From the NCBI GenBank assembly GCA_016210045.1, contig JACQUX010000018.1:1-64000 (forward strand): DNA of 64,000 bases, in the 5' to 3' direction. This DNA is from Deltaproteobacteria bacterium. GTDB lineage: Bacteria; UBA10199; GCA-002796325; JACPFF01. A model generated the notes under the pieces. It was not told where the DNA came from and made no database searches. It worked only from the letters and a program-made list of their open reading frames with translations. A program made the position numbers and the translations under genes. Shown here in pieces: positions 55,096-62,112 of the stretch (positions are counted from its first letter, which is position 1; every line of letters starts with the position of its first letter).

Positions 55096-55450
55096 TTTCT
55101 CCGTGCAAGCTACCCCCCTACCCGACTTGGCCGCGGATCGGCTCTATGACCGGGTCTGGGCCGCGTATCTACCGACCTTGCACCAACGCTTCATGACCCA
55201 TTTGCAGCTCGATGCCGACACCCAGCAGGAATTACGCATGCACCGCGGCGCCTCGCTCCGGCTGCGCTTGTGGCTCAATCGACGCGGCACGGTGCAACGC
55301 GTAGCAGTGCTCACGCCGGCGTCGAGTGAAAGCTTTACGCGCGCCTGCCGACTCGCAGCGGAACGGCTCGGGCATTTGCCCGATCTGCCGCCGGCAATTT
55401 TACAACGCGGCCAACGCGAAGGATTGGAATTTGACTTCGGGACTCGCTAA
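55028..55450 (+). CDS. exported TonB C-terminal-like protein with repeat-derived signal peptide
   Basis: 140 residues. The N terminus MQNNGTPWPSPFCILIFVFC is a hydrophobic signal encoded by an AT-rich simple repeat built on ATTTTGCATTTT, unlike the GC-rich surroundings. The mature part (RGASLRLRLWLNRRGTVQRVAVLTP...ACRLAAERLGHLPDLPPA) resembles the TonB/TolA C-terminal fold. GGAGAGG (55013-55019) lies 8 nt before ATG 55028, within the end of the ppx gene. There is no TonB-type linker, so a role in energy transduction is doubtful. Confidence 0.65.
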   Translation: MQNNGTPWPSPFCILIFVFCILHFSVQATPLPDLAADRLYDRVWAAYLPTLHQRFMTHLQLDADTQQELRMHRGASLRLRLWLNRRGTVQRVAVLTPASSESFTRACRLAAERLGHLPDLPPAILQRGQREGLEFDFGTR

Positions 55451-55457
55451 ATCCGGT

Positions 55458-56702
55458 GTGCGCGGAAGCTTGCTGTTCGCGCGGCCGGACCGATCGCTGG
55501 CGTGGCACGCCGATGGCGTTTGCGTCTGGGACGCTGCCGGACGCATTTGCGCGGCCGATGCGTGGACCGTGCTCGCACCGCAACTCCCCGCGACAGCGCA
55601 GATCGCCCACTGGCCGCAGCATCTGATCACTCCCGGATTTATCGATTGTCACGTCCATTTGCCGCAACTGGATTGCCGCCATCGGCACGGCTACCGACTG
55701 CTCGACTGGCTCGAACGGTTCATCTTCCCCGCCGAGGCTGCGTTTGCCGACACCGCTGTGGCCCGCGATACCGCCCGCCGCTTCTTTACCGAACTACTCC
55801 GTCATGGCACCACCACGGCGCTCATTTACTGCACCATCCACGAAGCGGCCACGCAGATCGCGTTCGAAGAGGCCGCCGCGTGCGGCATCCGCGCGATTAT
55901 CGGCAAAGTGATGATGGATCGGCACAGCCCGCCCGCGCTCACGGAACGGACCTCCGAGTCGCTCGCGGCCACGGAGCGACTACTCGCGCGCTGGCACGGC
56001 CACGACGATCGCCTCTACTACGCCGTCACGCCGCGCTTTGCGCTGACAAGCAGCGACACGTTGCTGCGCGAGGCGGGAAAAATCGCCGCGCAGGGTCACG
56101 CCTATTTTCAAACCCATATCGCCGAAGTCCCGGAAGAAGTGGCGCGCGCACACGAACTCTTCGGCGTCACCGATTACGTCGGCCTGTTCGCCGATTGCGG
56201 CTGCCTCGGACCGCACTCGCTCTTCGCCCACGCCATTTATCTGACCGATCCCGAATGGGCCCGACTGGCCGCGGCGCAGGCGACCGTCGCCCACTGCCCT
56301 TCGTCTAATCTCTTCTTACAAAGCGGCCGCATGCCGTACGCCAAAATGTGCGCCCATGGTGTGCGTTGCGGGTTGGGGACCGACGTCGGCGCAGGCCCGG
56401 AATTCGCGCTCTGGGACGTGATGGCGCGCGGTGTCGAACAACACGGCGCAACCGTGTTCACGCCCGACACCGCGTTTTATCACGCCACGCTCGGCGGCGC
56501 CCACGCGCTCGGACTCGCCACCACGACCGGCTCGTTGCTGCCCGGCCTCGCCGCCGATCTCGTGGTCACGCCGTTGCCTACGCCATGCGCCACTGCCGAC
56601 AGCGCCCTCGCGCAGTTGATGCAACACTGGCAGCGCCACGTCCCCGCCGCGACGTACATCAACGGCACGCGCGTCTGGCCACAGACCGTAGTTAACGAAT
56701 GA
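55458..56702 (+). CDS. guaD: guanine deaminase
   Basis: A 414-residue zinc amidohydrolase converting guanine to xanthine. [18 protein letters not shown] has the HxH zinc site, HIAEVPEEV the third His and [16 protein letters not shown] the catalytic Asp. [11 protein letters not shown] and [11 protein letters not shown] are typical of GuaD. ATG starts near 55326 overlap the previous gene, so GTG 55458 is preferred, giving a length close to the family's usual 430-440. It overlaps the convergent yacG by 11 bp. Confidence 0.9.
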   Translation: MRGSLLFARPDRSLAWHADGVCVWDAAGRICAADAWTVLAPQLPATAQIAHWPQHLITPGFIDCHVHLPQLDCRHRHGYRLLDWLERFIFPAEAAFADTAVARDTARRFFTELLRHGTTTALIYCTIHEAATQIAFEEAAACGIRAIIGKVMMDRHSPPALTERTSESLAATERLLARWHGHDDRLYYAVTPRFALTSSDTLLREAGKIAAQGHAYFQTHIAEVPEEVARAHELFGVTDYVGLFADCGCLGPHSLFAHAIYLTDPEWARLAAAQATVAHCPSSNLFLQSGRMPYAKMCAHGVRCGLGTDVGAGPEFALWDVMARGVEQHGATVFTPDTAFYHATLGGAHALGLATTTGSLLPGLAADLVVTPLPTPCATADSALAQLMQHWQRHVPAATYINGTRVWPQTVVNE

Positions 56703-56922
56703 TTCGCAGGGGTGGAGTTGACGGCAACTCCGGTGTCGACGTCTCCGCTTCCGCATCGTCTGCTGCATTCGCCGGCTCGCCCGGAATGCGATAGGTTTCC
56801 ATTGCCCATTGGCCGAGATCGATTTGGCGACAACGCTCCGAACAAAACGGACGATACGGATTCCCCTCCCACAGCGTGAGCGCACGGCAGTGCGGGCAGG
56901 GATGCGGCTTATCCTTGGGCAT
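56692..56922 (-). CDS. yacG: DNA gyrase inhibitor YacG-like zinc protein
   Basis: A 76-residue zinc protein: CPHC near the N terminus and [15 protein letters not shown] with the second Cys pair are the YacG signature; the C-terminal half is acidic and disordered. E. coli YacG binds GyrB. ATG 56922 overlaps the end of the AI-2E permease gene by 14 bp; the longer frame to 57006 lies inside that gene and is rejected. Confidence 0.88.
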   Translation of the reverse strand: MPKDKPHPCPHCRALTLWEGNPYRPFCSERCRQIDLGQWAMETYRIPGEPANAADDAEAETSTPELPSTPPLRIIR

Positions 56923-57955
56923 ATTCTTCCCGATAAATTTGCAACGCCTCCAACAGGATGGCCACAAATACCGGCCCGAATACGAGACCGGAAGGCCCGA
57001 GCGCATGGATCCCGCCGAGGATGCTGAGCAACAACAACACCGGATGGACCTTGACCCGGCCGCGCATCACGAGCGGCTTAATGATGTTGTCCGCTTGCGC
57101 GATAATAACCGTCCCGAACAAAGCCAGCCCGACCGCATAATGCCACTCGCCGATTAACAGGAGGTACAGCGCGCCGCCGGCCCAAATGGAAAATGCACCA
57201 ACGATCGGGATGAACGAGAATCCGAACGTGATCAATGCCCATACCAGTGGCCGTTCGATCCCGCAGACGGCGAACGCGATCCCCATCAGCAGCGCATTCA
57301 CGGCCGACGTGGCCACCATGCCGAGAAACACGGCCGTGACCATTTCGCGTAAGCCGCGCGAGATTTGGCGTTCGTGGTGAGGAATGATCGGCGCCGTTTC
57401 CAAGACATACGTATAGAGCCGGCCGCCATCGGCGAAGAAGACAAAGAGGAACAGGAGCCACAGCACAACATTAAAGCCGAAGTTGGCGGTCTTGGTGATC
57501 ACTTGCGGAGAGAATTGATAGAGACTTTGCGCCAATTCCTTCACCGCGTCGAGCGCCATGGAGCGTAAATTGAAGTCTTCCTGCAATGGCCCGGTGAACG
57601 GGAGCAGCAATTCCTTGAGCCATTGGCTGAGTCCATCCAGCGATGCGGCGAGTTGCCCCTGTTGCAAATGCTCGCTCAAATTTTGGGAGAAGTGGATCAC
57701 TTCCACGGTGATCGTCGCGACGATCCCACCGAGTGGGATCATGATCAGGCCGCACGTCGCCCCCACCGCGACGGCCGCGGCAAGATAGCGCCGCCCCCGC
57801 AACCACTGCTCGATCCGCACGTAGTACGGCTGCAGGACCATGACCACGACTAACGCCAACGCGGCCGGCTTCCAAAAGCGCTGCATCATGACCGCACCGC
57901 CGACCAGCAGGGCGATCAGGAAGAGGAGGAAAATCGTTTGTGGATTGCGGCGCAT
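56909..57955 (-). CDS. AI-2E family transporter (PerM/YdiK-like permease)
   Basis: A 348-residue membrane protein of about eight spans: [17 protein letters not shown] and [15 protein letters not shown] at the N terminus, a long central cytoplasmic or periplasmic helical region (residues 80-160), and [38 protein letters not shown] with the conserved IP-x-x-G motif. GAGGTC sits just before ATG 57955; Met at 57967 is an alternative. Substrates of this family vary and are not predictable here. Confidence 0.88.
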   Translation of the reverse strand: MRRNPQTIFLLFLIALLVGGAVMMQRFWKPAALALVVVMVLQPYYVRIEQWLRGRRYLAAAVAVGATCGLIMIPLGGIVATITVEVIHFSQNLSEHLQQGQLAASLDGLSQWLKELLLPFTGPLQEDFNLRSMALDAVKELAQSLYQFSPQVITKTANFGFNVVLWLLFLFVFFADGGRLYTYVLETAPIIPHHERQISRGLREMVTAVFLGMVATSAVNALLMGIAFAVCGIERPLVWALITFGFSFIPIVGAFSIWAGGALYLLLIGEWHYAVGLALFGTVIIAQADNIIKPLVMRGRVKVHPVLLLLSILGGIHALGPSGLVFGPVFVAILLEALQIYREEYAQG

Positions 57956-58064
57956 GGACGACCTCATTACCGAACTGGGTTCCAGCCCGCAAGTGGGAAG
58001 GCACTCCGGCCACTCCTCCTTGACAGCCCTCGGGGGACGTTCTAGGAACGCCGCAATTGAACGC

Positions 58065-58135
58065 GCGGGCGTAATTCAATGGTAGAATGACAGCTTCCCA
58101 AGCTGTATACGTGGGTTCGATTCCCATCGCCCGCT
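58065..58135 (+). tRNA. tRNA-Gly (anticodon CCC)
   Basis: A 71-nt cloverleaf: acceptor GCGGGCG pairs with CGCCCGC, D-arm ATTC/GAAT, anticodon stem ACAGC/GCTGT with loop TTCCCAA, T-arm GTGGG/CCCAT with loop TTCGATT, discriminator T. The CCA end is not encoded. Length and D-loop match glycine tRNAs. Confidence 0.95.
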
Positions 58136-58178
58136 CCCAATACAAATGGGGCCTCTCGGAGGCCCCATTTGTATTGGG
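58136..58178 (+). terminator. perfect 20-bp hairpin directly after tRNA-Gly
   Basis: CCCAATACAAATGGGGCCTC (58136-58155) and its exact complement (58159-58178) with a 3-nt loop. No U-tract follows. The symmetry continues outward: GGGAATCGAAC (58189-58199) is the complement of the tRNA T-arm GTTCGATTCCC, so the tRNA 3' half can pair with downstream sequence. Likely a termination or processing signal, or an end of an inserted element. Confidence 0.8.
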
Positions 58179-58438
58179 ATTGGATAGGGGAATCGAACAT
58201 ATAAACTATTCGACGACCGAGGCGGGCACCGACCGCCGCAGGCGGTTGGTCGCCGAGGAAGTACCCGCAGCGCGCCAGCGCGGAGGGTACGACCGAGCCG
58301 GGGCACCCGCGCAGCGGGTCGGCGACCAAGTACCCGGAGGCCGCCAGTGGCGGCCGCAGGGTATTCCCATCGCCCGCTCAGAAATTTGCCCCGCAAATTT
58401 CTCCTCCATTCTCCATTTTCGAAAATAGAAAATAGAGG
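58179..58438. repeat. chain of GC-rich hairpins with a second copy of the tRNA 3' end
   Basis: Stems with 3- or 4-nt loops follow each other: ACCGCC/GGCGGT (58232-58246), GTACCC/GGGTAC enclosing CGCG/CGCG (58261-58290), ACCCGC/GCGGGT (58305-58319), GGCCGCC/GGCGGCC (58339-58355) and GAAATTTGC/GCAAATTTC (58381-58401). ATTCCCATCGCCCGCTC at 58363-58379 exactly repeats the tRNA 3' end (58120-58136), 243 bp away. No gene is present between the tRNA and vapC. Confidence 0.75.
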
Positions 58439-58459
58439 GAATTCGCCTACGGCGAATTC
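58439..58459 (-). terminator. terminator-like hairpin at the end of the PIN toxin gene
   Basis: GAATTCGCC/GGCGAATTC with a 3-nt loop overlaps the toxin stop codon. On the minus strand it is followed by CCCTCTATTTTC, a modest T-rich run. Confidence 0.55.
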
Positions 58460-58874
58460 ACACGCCAATCACCTTCAATCCATGCGCATGCGCGGCAGTG
58501 GCCAGTTGCGTGTCGTGGGTGGCGAGGAACAGATCGGGGCGGCGATAATTTTTCCAGGCCATCGCACTCGCTAAATGGATGGCATCGAGCGATCCGACCG
58601 GTGACAAGAACTGTTGTTCGGCGCGCTGCAACACTAATTCGGTGACGGGGAGGATTCCGATTTGCTGAAGTAACCGCCGACACCGCGCCAGGAGATCAAT
58701 CGACTCTGCGTATGTCAATTGGCCTGTGATTTGACCTCGATGAATGACCCGAAAGCACTCCAGTTGTAACAACCGACTCGACACCGCCTCGGCAATCCGT
58801 CCCCACTCCACGAGCGGCTTCGGCTCCTCAAACAACACCCGGAGCAACACGGAGCTGTCAACATAACAATTCAT
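58458..58874 (-). CDS. PIN-domain toxin (VapC-like)
   Basis: A 138-residue PIN-fold nuclease: MNCYVDSSVLLRVLF has the first acidic residue, LLQLECFRVIHR the second, GSLDAIHLASAM and FLATHDTQLATAA the last pair. Its ATG overlaps the antitoxin stop (58871-58874), the usual translational coupling. It is unrelated in detail to the vapC at 39717. Confidence 0.9.
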   Translation of the reverse strand: MNCYVDSSVLLRVLFEEPKPLVEWGRIAEAVSSRLLQLECFRVIHRGQITGQLTYAESIDLLARCRRLLQQIGILPVTELVLQRAEQQFLSPVGSLDAIHLASAMAWKNYRRPDLFLATHDTQLATAAHAHGLKVIGV

Positions 58875-59143
58875 CGTCGCCGTCGATCTTTGATCAGTTC
58901 CTCCACAGGATCGAAACGCTTTTGCAACTTCAGTGGGGGGAATTTGAGTTTGGCGAGTCCGGCATAACCCCCCGGAGGCGGCACTACATCGAACGGTTCC
59001 GTATCCTTGGCCTCGCCCTGATACGGAACCACGCGCCCGATCGGCGTTTCTCGATCCATCACGACGATTTCCGCGCCCTTCCGCACTTTGCGTAAGTACG
59101 CGCTGAGGTTGTTGCGCAATTCACCGATCTTGACCTTGATCAT
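58871..59143 (-). CDS. Phd/YefM-type antitoxin
   Basis: A 90-residue antitoxin: MIKVKIGELRNNLSAYLRKVRKG then AEIVVMDRETPIGRVVPY form the Phd/YefM DNA-binding fold; the Pro-rich, basic C terminus (PPLKLQKRFDPVEELIKDRRRR) binds the toxin. ATG 59143 is chosen because the -10 box ends 6 nt before it, which makes the in-frame ATG at 59149 impossible on that transcript; the mRNA would be leaderless. Confidence 0.85.
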   Translation of the reverse strand: MIKVKIGELRNNLSAYLRKVRKGAEIVVMDRETPIGRVVPYQGEAKDTEPFDVVPPPGGYAGLAKLKFPPLKLQKRFDPVEELIKDRRRR

Positions 59144-59149
59144 AGCCAT

Positions 59150-59178
59150 ATTTAGCCAAATTACGCCATTCGTGTCAA
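59150..59178 (-). promoter_or_regulatory. promoter of the PIN/Phd pair
   Basis: Minus strand TTGACA (59173-59178), 17-bp spacer, CTAAAT (59150-59155). The expected start nucleotide is the A of ATG 59143. Confidence 0.6.
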
Positions 59179-59202
59179 CACCTGGGATTTCCTTGACGTC
59201 CA

Positions 59203-59232
59203 TTGACAGCGGCCGTTCCTGCCAGGTAGGCT
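59203..59232 (+). promoter_or_regulatory. promoter of the FHA-domain gene
   Basis: TTGACA (59203-59208), 18-bp spacer, TAGGCT (59227-59232). ATG 59240 begins 7 nt after the -10 box, again predicting a leaderless transcript. Divergent from the toxin-antitoxin promoter. Confidence 0.5.
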
Positions 59233-59239
59233 AGTGTGT

Positions 59240-60289
59240 ATGGAATTTCCGATGAACGAACGGTTAGTCCAAGAAACGCTGCGACTGAAAGAAGAGCGGC
59301 GCGTCGTCCGCGAGCGCATTGCCAAAATCCAGGCCCAACGCAGCGAAGTGCGACCGGCCGTGTACGATCGCGTGCATGGCGATTACACGGCGCGGGATCG
59401 GGAAATTTCTGCGGGTTTGCAGGCCAAAAAAGTGGAAGTCGATCACGAACTCGCGGGGCTGTACGAAACACGCGCCAAATTGAGTGGCAACGTTGATAGT
59501 CATCGGGAACAGCTGGAAGAAATCCATTTCCGCCACGGTCTGGGCGAATACGACGACACGGCCTTCCAAGAAAAAGCGGATACGGTGGGAGAAAAGCTCG
59601 CGAAGTTTGAAACGTTGCTGAACGCGGCCGACACCAACATTCGCAGCTATGAACGGCTGTTTGCTGATGAGCCGGATCTGGCCGGTGTAACCGATCAGGC
59701 GACACGACCGCTGACCGCGCCGCCCGAAACGCCGCTGACCGATCTACTGGCAGATGTCGTGGCAGACGACGACGTCATGCCCGATCCACTGGAAGCGGAG
59801 GAATCCGCCGATCCGGTCGAAGGGACGGTCGAAGAGCCGGATTACCGGCTCGACGCGTCGGCCGGAAACTATTTCGGACACGGCGCCGCCGAAGCCTCCG
59901 ACCCGCCGCGCGGCTCCACCAGCGAAACATCCGTCTTCCGCGTGGGCGGCGCCGAGGCCGACACCGAGGCCGGCACGGAACGGACGCCCCAGCTGCAACA
60001 CACCGGTCCGCTATTGCGCGTGGCACAAGGTGCTGGGGTCGGCGGTTCGTATCCGGTATTACGCGAAACGACGATCGGCCGCACCGACGCGAATACGGTG
60101 GTCCTCAAAGAAGCGAAGGTGTCGCGCCAACACGCGAAGATCACGGCCAAAGGGAAACAGTGGATCCTCACGGACTTGCAAAGCTCCAACGGCGTCTTCG
60201 TGAACGGCGAGCAAATCACAGCACCCGTCACACTCAAAGACGGCGACCAAATCCAAATCGGCGACTCGACGCTTGAATTTATGGTGTAG
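59240..60289 (+). CDS. FHA-domain protein with N-terminal coiled coil
   Basis: A 349-residue cytoplasmic protein. Residues about 5-140 are charged coiled coil (LVQETLRLKEERRVVRERIA), then an acidic disordered linker, and a C-terminal FHA phosphothreonine-binding domain: TTIGRTDANTVVLKEAKVSRQHAKIT, then LTDLQSSNGVFVNGEQI. It would read Ser/Thr kinase phosphorylation, for which the kinase at 40395 is a candidate partner in the window. Starts at 59234, 59240 or 59252 are possible; promoter spacing favours 59240. Confidence 0.88.
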   Translation: MEFPMNERLVQETLRLKEERRVVRERIAKIQAQRSEVRPAVYDRVHGDYTARDREISAGLQAKKVEVDHELAGLYETRAKLSGNVDSHREQLEEIHFRHGLGEYDDTAFQEKADTVGEKLAKFETLLNAADTNIRSYERLFADEPDLAGVTDQATRPLTAPPETPLTDLLADVVADDDVMPDPLEAEESADPVEGTVEEPDYRLDASAGNYFGHGAAEASDPPRGSTSETSVFRVGGAEADTEAGTERTPQLQHTGPLLRVAQGAGVGGSYPVLRETTIGRTDANTVVLKEAKVSRQHAKITAKGKQWILTDLQSSNGVFVNGEQITAPVTLKDGDQIQIGDSTLEFMV

Positions 60290-60300
60290 AGCGGGCTGCC

Positions 60301-62013
60301 CTATTGGCAAATGCCCTCATCGCAGGAAGTTCCGCCGGGACAATACGTAGGCGCACTGGCGCTGAACACGCCGTCAGGACCGCAATCGACTTGGATCAGC
60401 TGCGGCCCAACGCAATAATCGGGAATCGTCTGCCCCGCGCTATCGGTAACATAGCCGAGAGTCTCGACAGCATTCGTCGCATCGGAATCCGTGCATGGAT
60501 GACAGTGATCGGTAATGCAAAATGTCCCGTCCGGACACGCCACGGGCTTGTAGCTGGCGAAACCACCCTCTTTCAAGCAATACGTTTCCGCGCTAGTCCA
60601 GGGATCGGCGCATTGATCGACAAAGATACCGGAGTTTGGCACTGGCTTTCCCTGGTACAGAAACTGGACATAGTCGTGCGTCGTGGGATCGTTACTGCCT
60701 CCATCCGTCTCTTCACACGTCTGTTGCCCCGATTGACAGGCATCTGCGACGCACACCGTGCCCGGCGGACATGCACTGGGTGCCCCCTGGAGGTCTCCCG
60801 CATCGCACCAATACTGCCAAATGGATGTCGTCAACGGTTGACCGTACAGTGCGCTGACATCGCCTTCCAGCAGCGCAATGCACCAATCGGCCGCATCTCC
60901 GAGCGGCAACATGACGGTGCCTGGCAGTAGTGGATCTTGGTCGGGGTCCGTCTCGCCGGTGCACTGCAGTGGACCACTCTCGCTACACGCACCTGCAGCG
61001 CAGGTGGTCCCATCAGGGCAATCCGTGACAATCGCATTGTCTTCAATCCGTTGCTGTTCCTCAATCACATTGTCCGTGAGCATCGTGGGACATTGATATT
61101 GTTTGACCTGCGTTGCGCTGACACACTGGTCGGGAAAGGTGCTGCTATCGCCATTGGAAAACGCGAAAAACATATGTCCGGCATCGGAAGCGATGGCCCC
61201 GGGATCGGAATCCAGACAACGCGCGTCTCCACAAATGCCCGCTACACAAGTTTCTCCGGACGGACAGGGGAGCACATCGTGCTGTTCCTGTCCGAAATGA
61301 TCGCAGGTAATGAATTCTATGTTCGTCGCGCCGACACAGAGACTCATGGACGTACTCTGTTCCCACGTCCAGAGATGCGCTCCCGCCGGCACGGTCTCGG
61401 GAGTCGGATCCTCACACCCATCGATCGGGGGTTCAGTGCAGCGGCCTTCGGCACAAGGACACGTCACAAATTTCACCAGATCCGTCTCCGCCGTGTCGCC
61501 GCCCCGATAATACGTACACACACTTTCTTGCAGCAGGTTCGGCGTTTTGCAGGTGTCCGGCACGATCTCCCAATGATCTTGCTTCCAATAACTGAGACTT
61601 CCCTTGTGCAAATAGTCGCGCTCGTCGGTGTCAATGCACTGGAACTGCTCGGGCGGAATGTTGACCTCCGGCGGCGGTGCCGATTGCACTACTTGGGTAT
61701 CGGGCAGCGAGGCATCGGTCGGCACAACGAATCCGGTGTCGACAAAGTCGCCATCGAGTCGTCCACTGCAACCACTGGTCAAGAGTTGAAATTGGATACG
61801 CCACTGACGGGCCGTTGCATCCGGACACAGCCGGAAAGGCCGCTCGGCACCAGCCGCTGGGGACAATGCGACATCCAGACACGGCTGCGCTGCCACCGGC
61901 ATCACGGTAATCGGGCCATCAATGTGCGTCCGATAGTCGCTGCGCGCTAAAACGTCGACCGCGCGCATACCAAGGTCTGCGGCCGCTCCGCGCGTGAGTG
62001 GCAATTCAGACAT
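60301..62013 (-). CDS. six-module cysteine-rich repeat protein of unknown function
   Basis: 570 residues. After about 125 residues, six modules of 65-85 residues follow, each with six cysteines in the order C-(E/T/L)(D/E)...C...C...C-P-x-G-x-x-C-x(4)-C, for example CPSGETCVAGIC, CPDGTTCAAGAC, CPPGTVCVADAC and CPGGTSCDEGIC. Such disulfide-rich modules suggest an extracytoplasmic adhesin or toxin-like protein. No signal peptide is visible at the chosen start, which has AGGAGG 6 nt upstream, so export is unclear. It converges on the FHA gene. Confidence 0.75.
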   Translation of the reverse strand: MSELPLTRGAAADLGMRAVDVLARSDYRTHIDGPITVMPVAAQPCLDVALSPAAGAERPFRLCPDATARQWRIQFQLLTSGCSGRLDGDFVDTGFVVPTDASLPDTQVVQSAPPPEVNIPPEQFQCIDTDERDYLHKGSLSYWKQDHWEIVPDTCKTPNLLQESVCTYYRGGDTAETDLVKFVTCPCAEGRCTEPPIDGCEDPTPETVPAGAHLWTWEQSTSMSLCVGATNIEFITCDHFGQEQHDVLPCPSGETCVAGICGDARCLDSDPGAIASDAGHMFFAFSNGDSSTFPDQCVSATQVKQYQCPTMLTDNVIEEQQRIEDNAIVTDCPDGTTCAAGACSESGPLQCTGETDPDQDPLLPGTVMLPLGDAADWCIALLEGDVSALYGQPLTTSIWQYWCDAGDLQGAPSACPPGTVCVADACQSGQQTCEETDGGSNDPTTHDYVQFLYQGKPVPNSGIFVDQCADPWTSAETYCLKEGGFASYKPVACPDGTFCITDHCHPCTDSDATNAVETLGYVTDSAGQTIPDYCVGPQLIQVDCGPDGVFSASAPTYCPGGTSCDEGICQ

Positions 62014-62112
62014 ATAGTGCCTCCTGCACCTATATCGGCACCACGTCGCGAAAGTTGCGAAAAAAATCCACCGGCACTCCTCAGGCCACCGACTCAGCCC
62101 AACACGGAACGC

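Noticed and set aside
58042-58329. Minus-strand frame containing GDGNRTHVYSLGS
   Set aside because: This is the familiar spurious translation of a tRNA gene (tRNA-Gly) and its hairpin.
58120-58379. Prophage or genomic island at tRNA-Gly
   Set aside because: Although the tRNA 3' end is duplicated, the interval is about 240 bp and has no integrase or cargo; treated as a small hairpin element instead.
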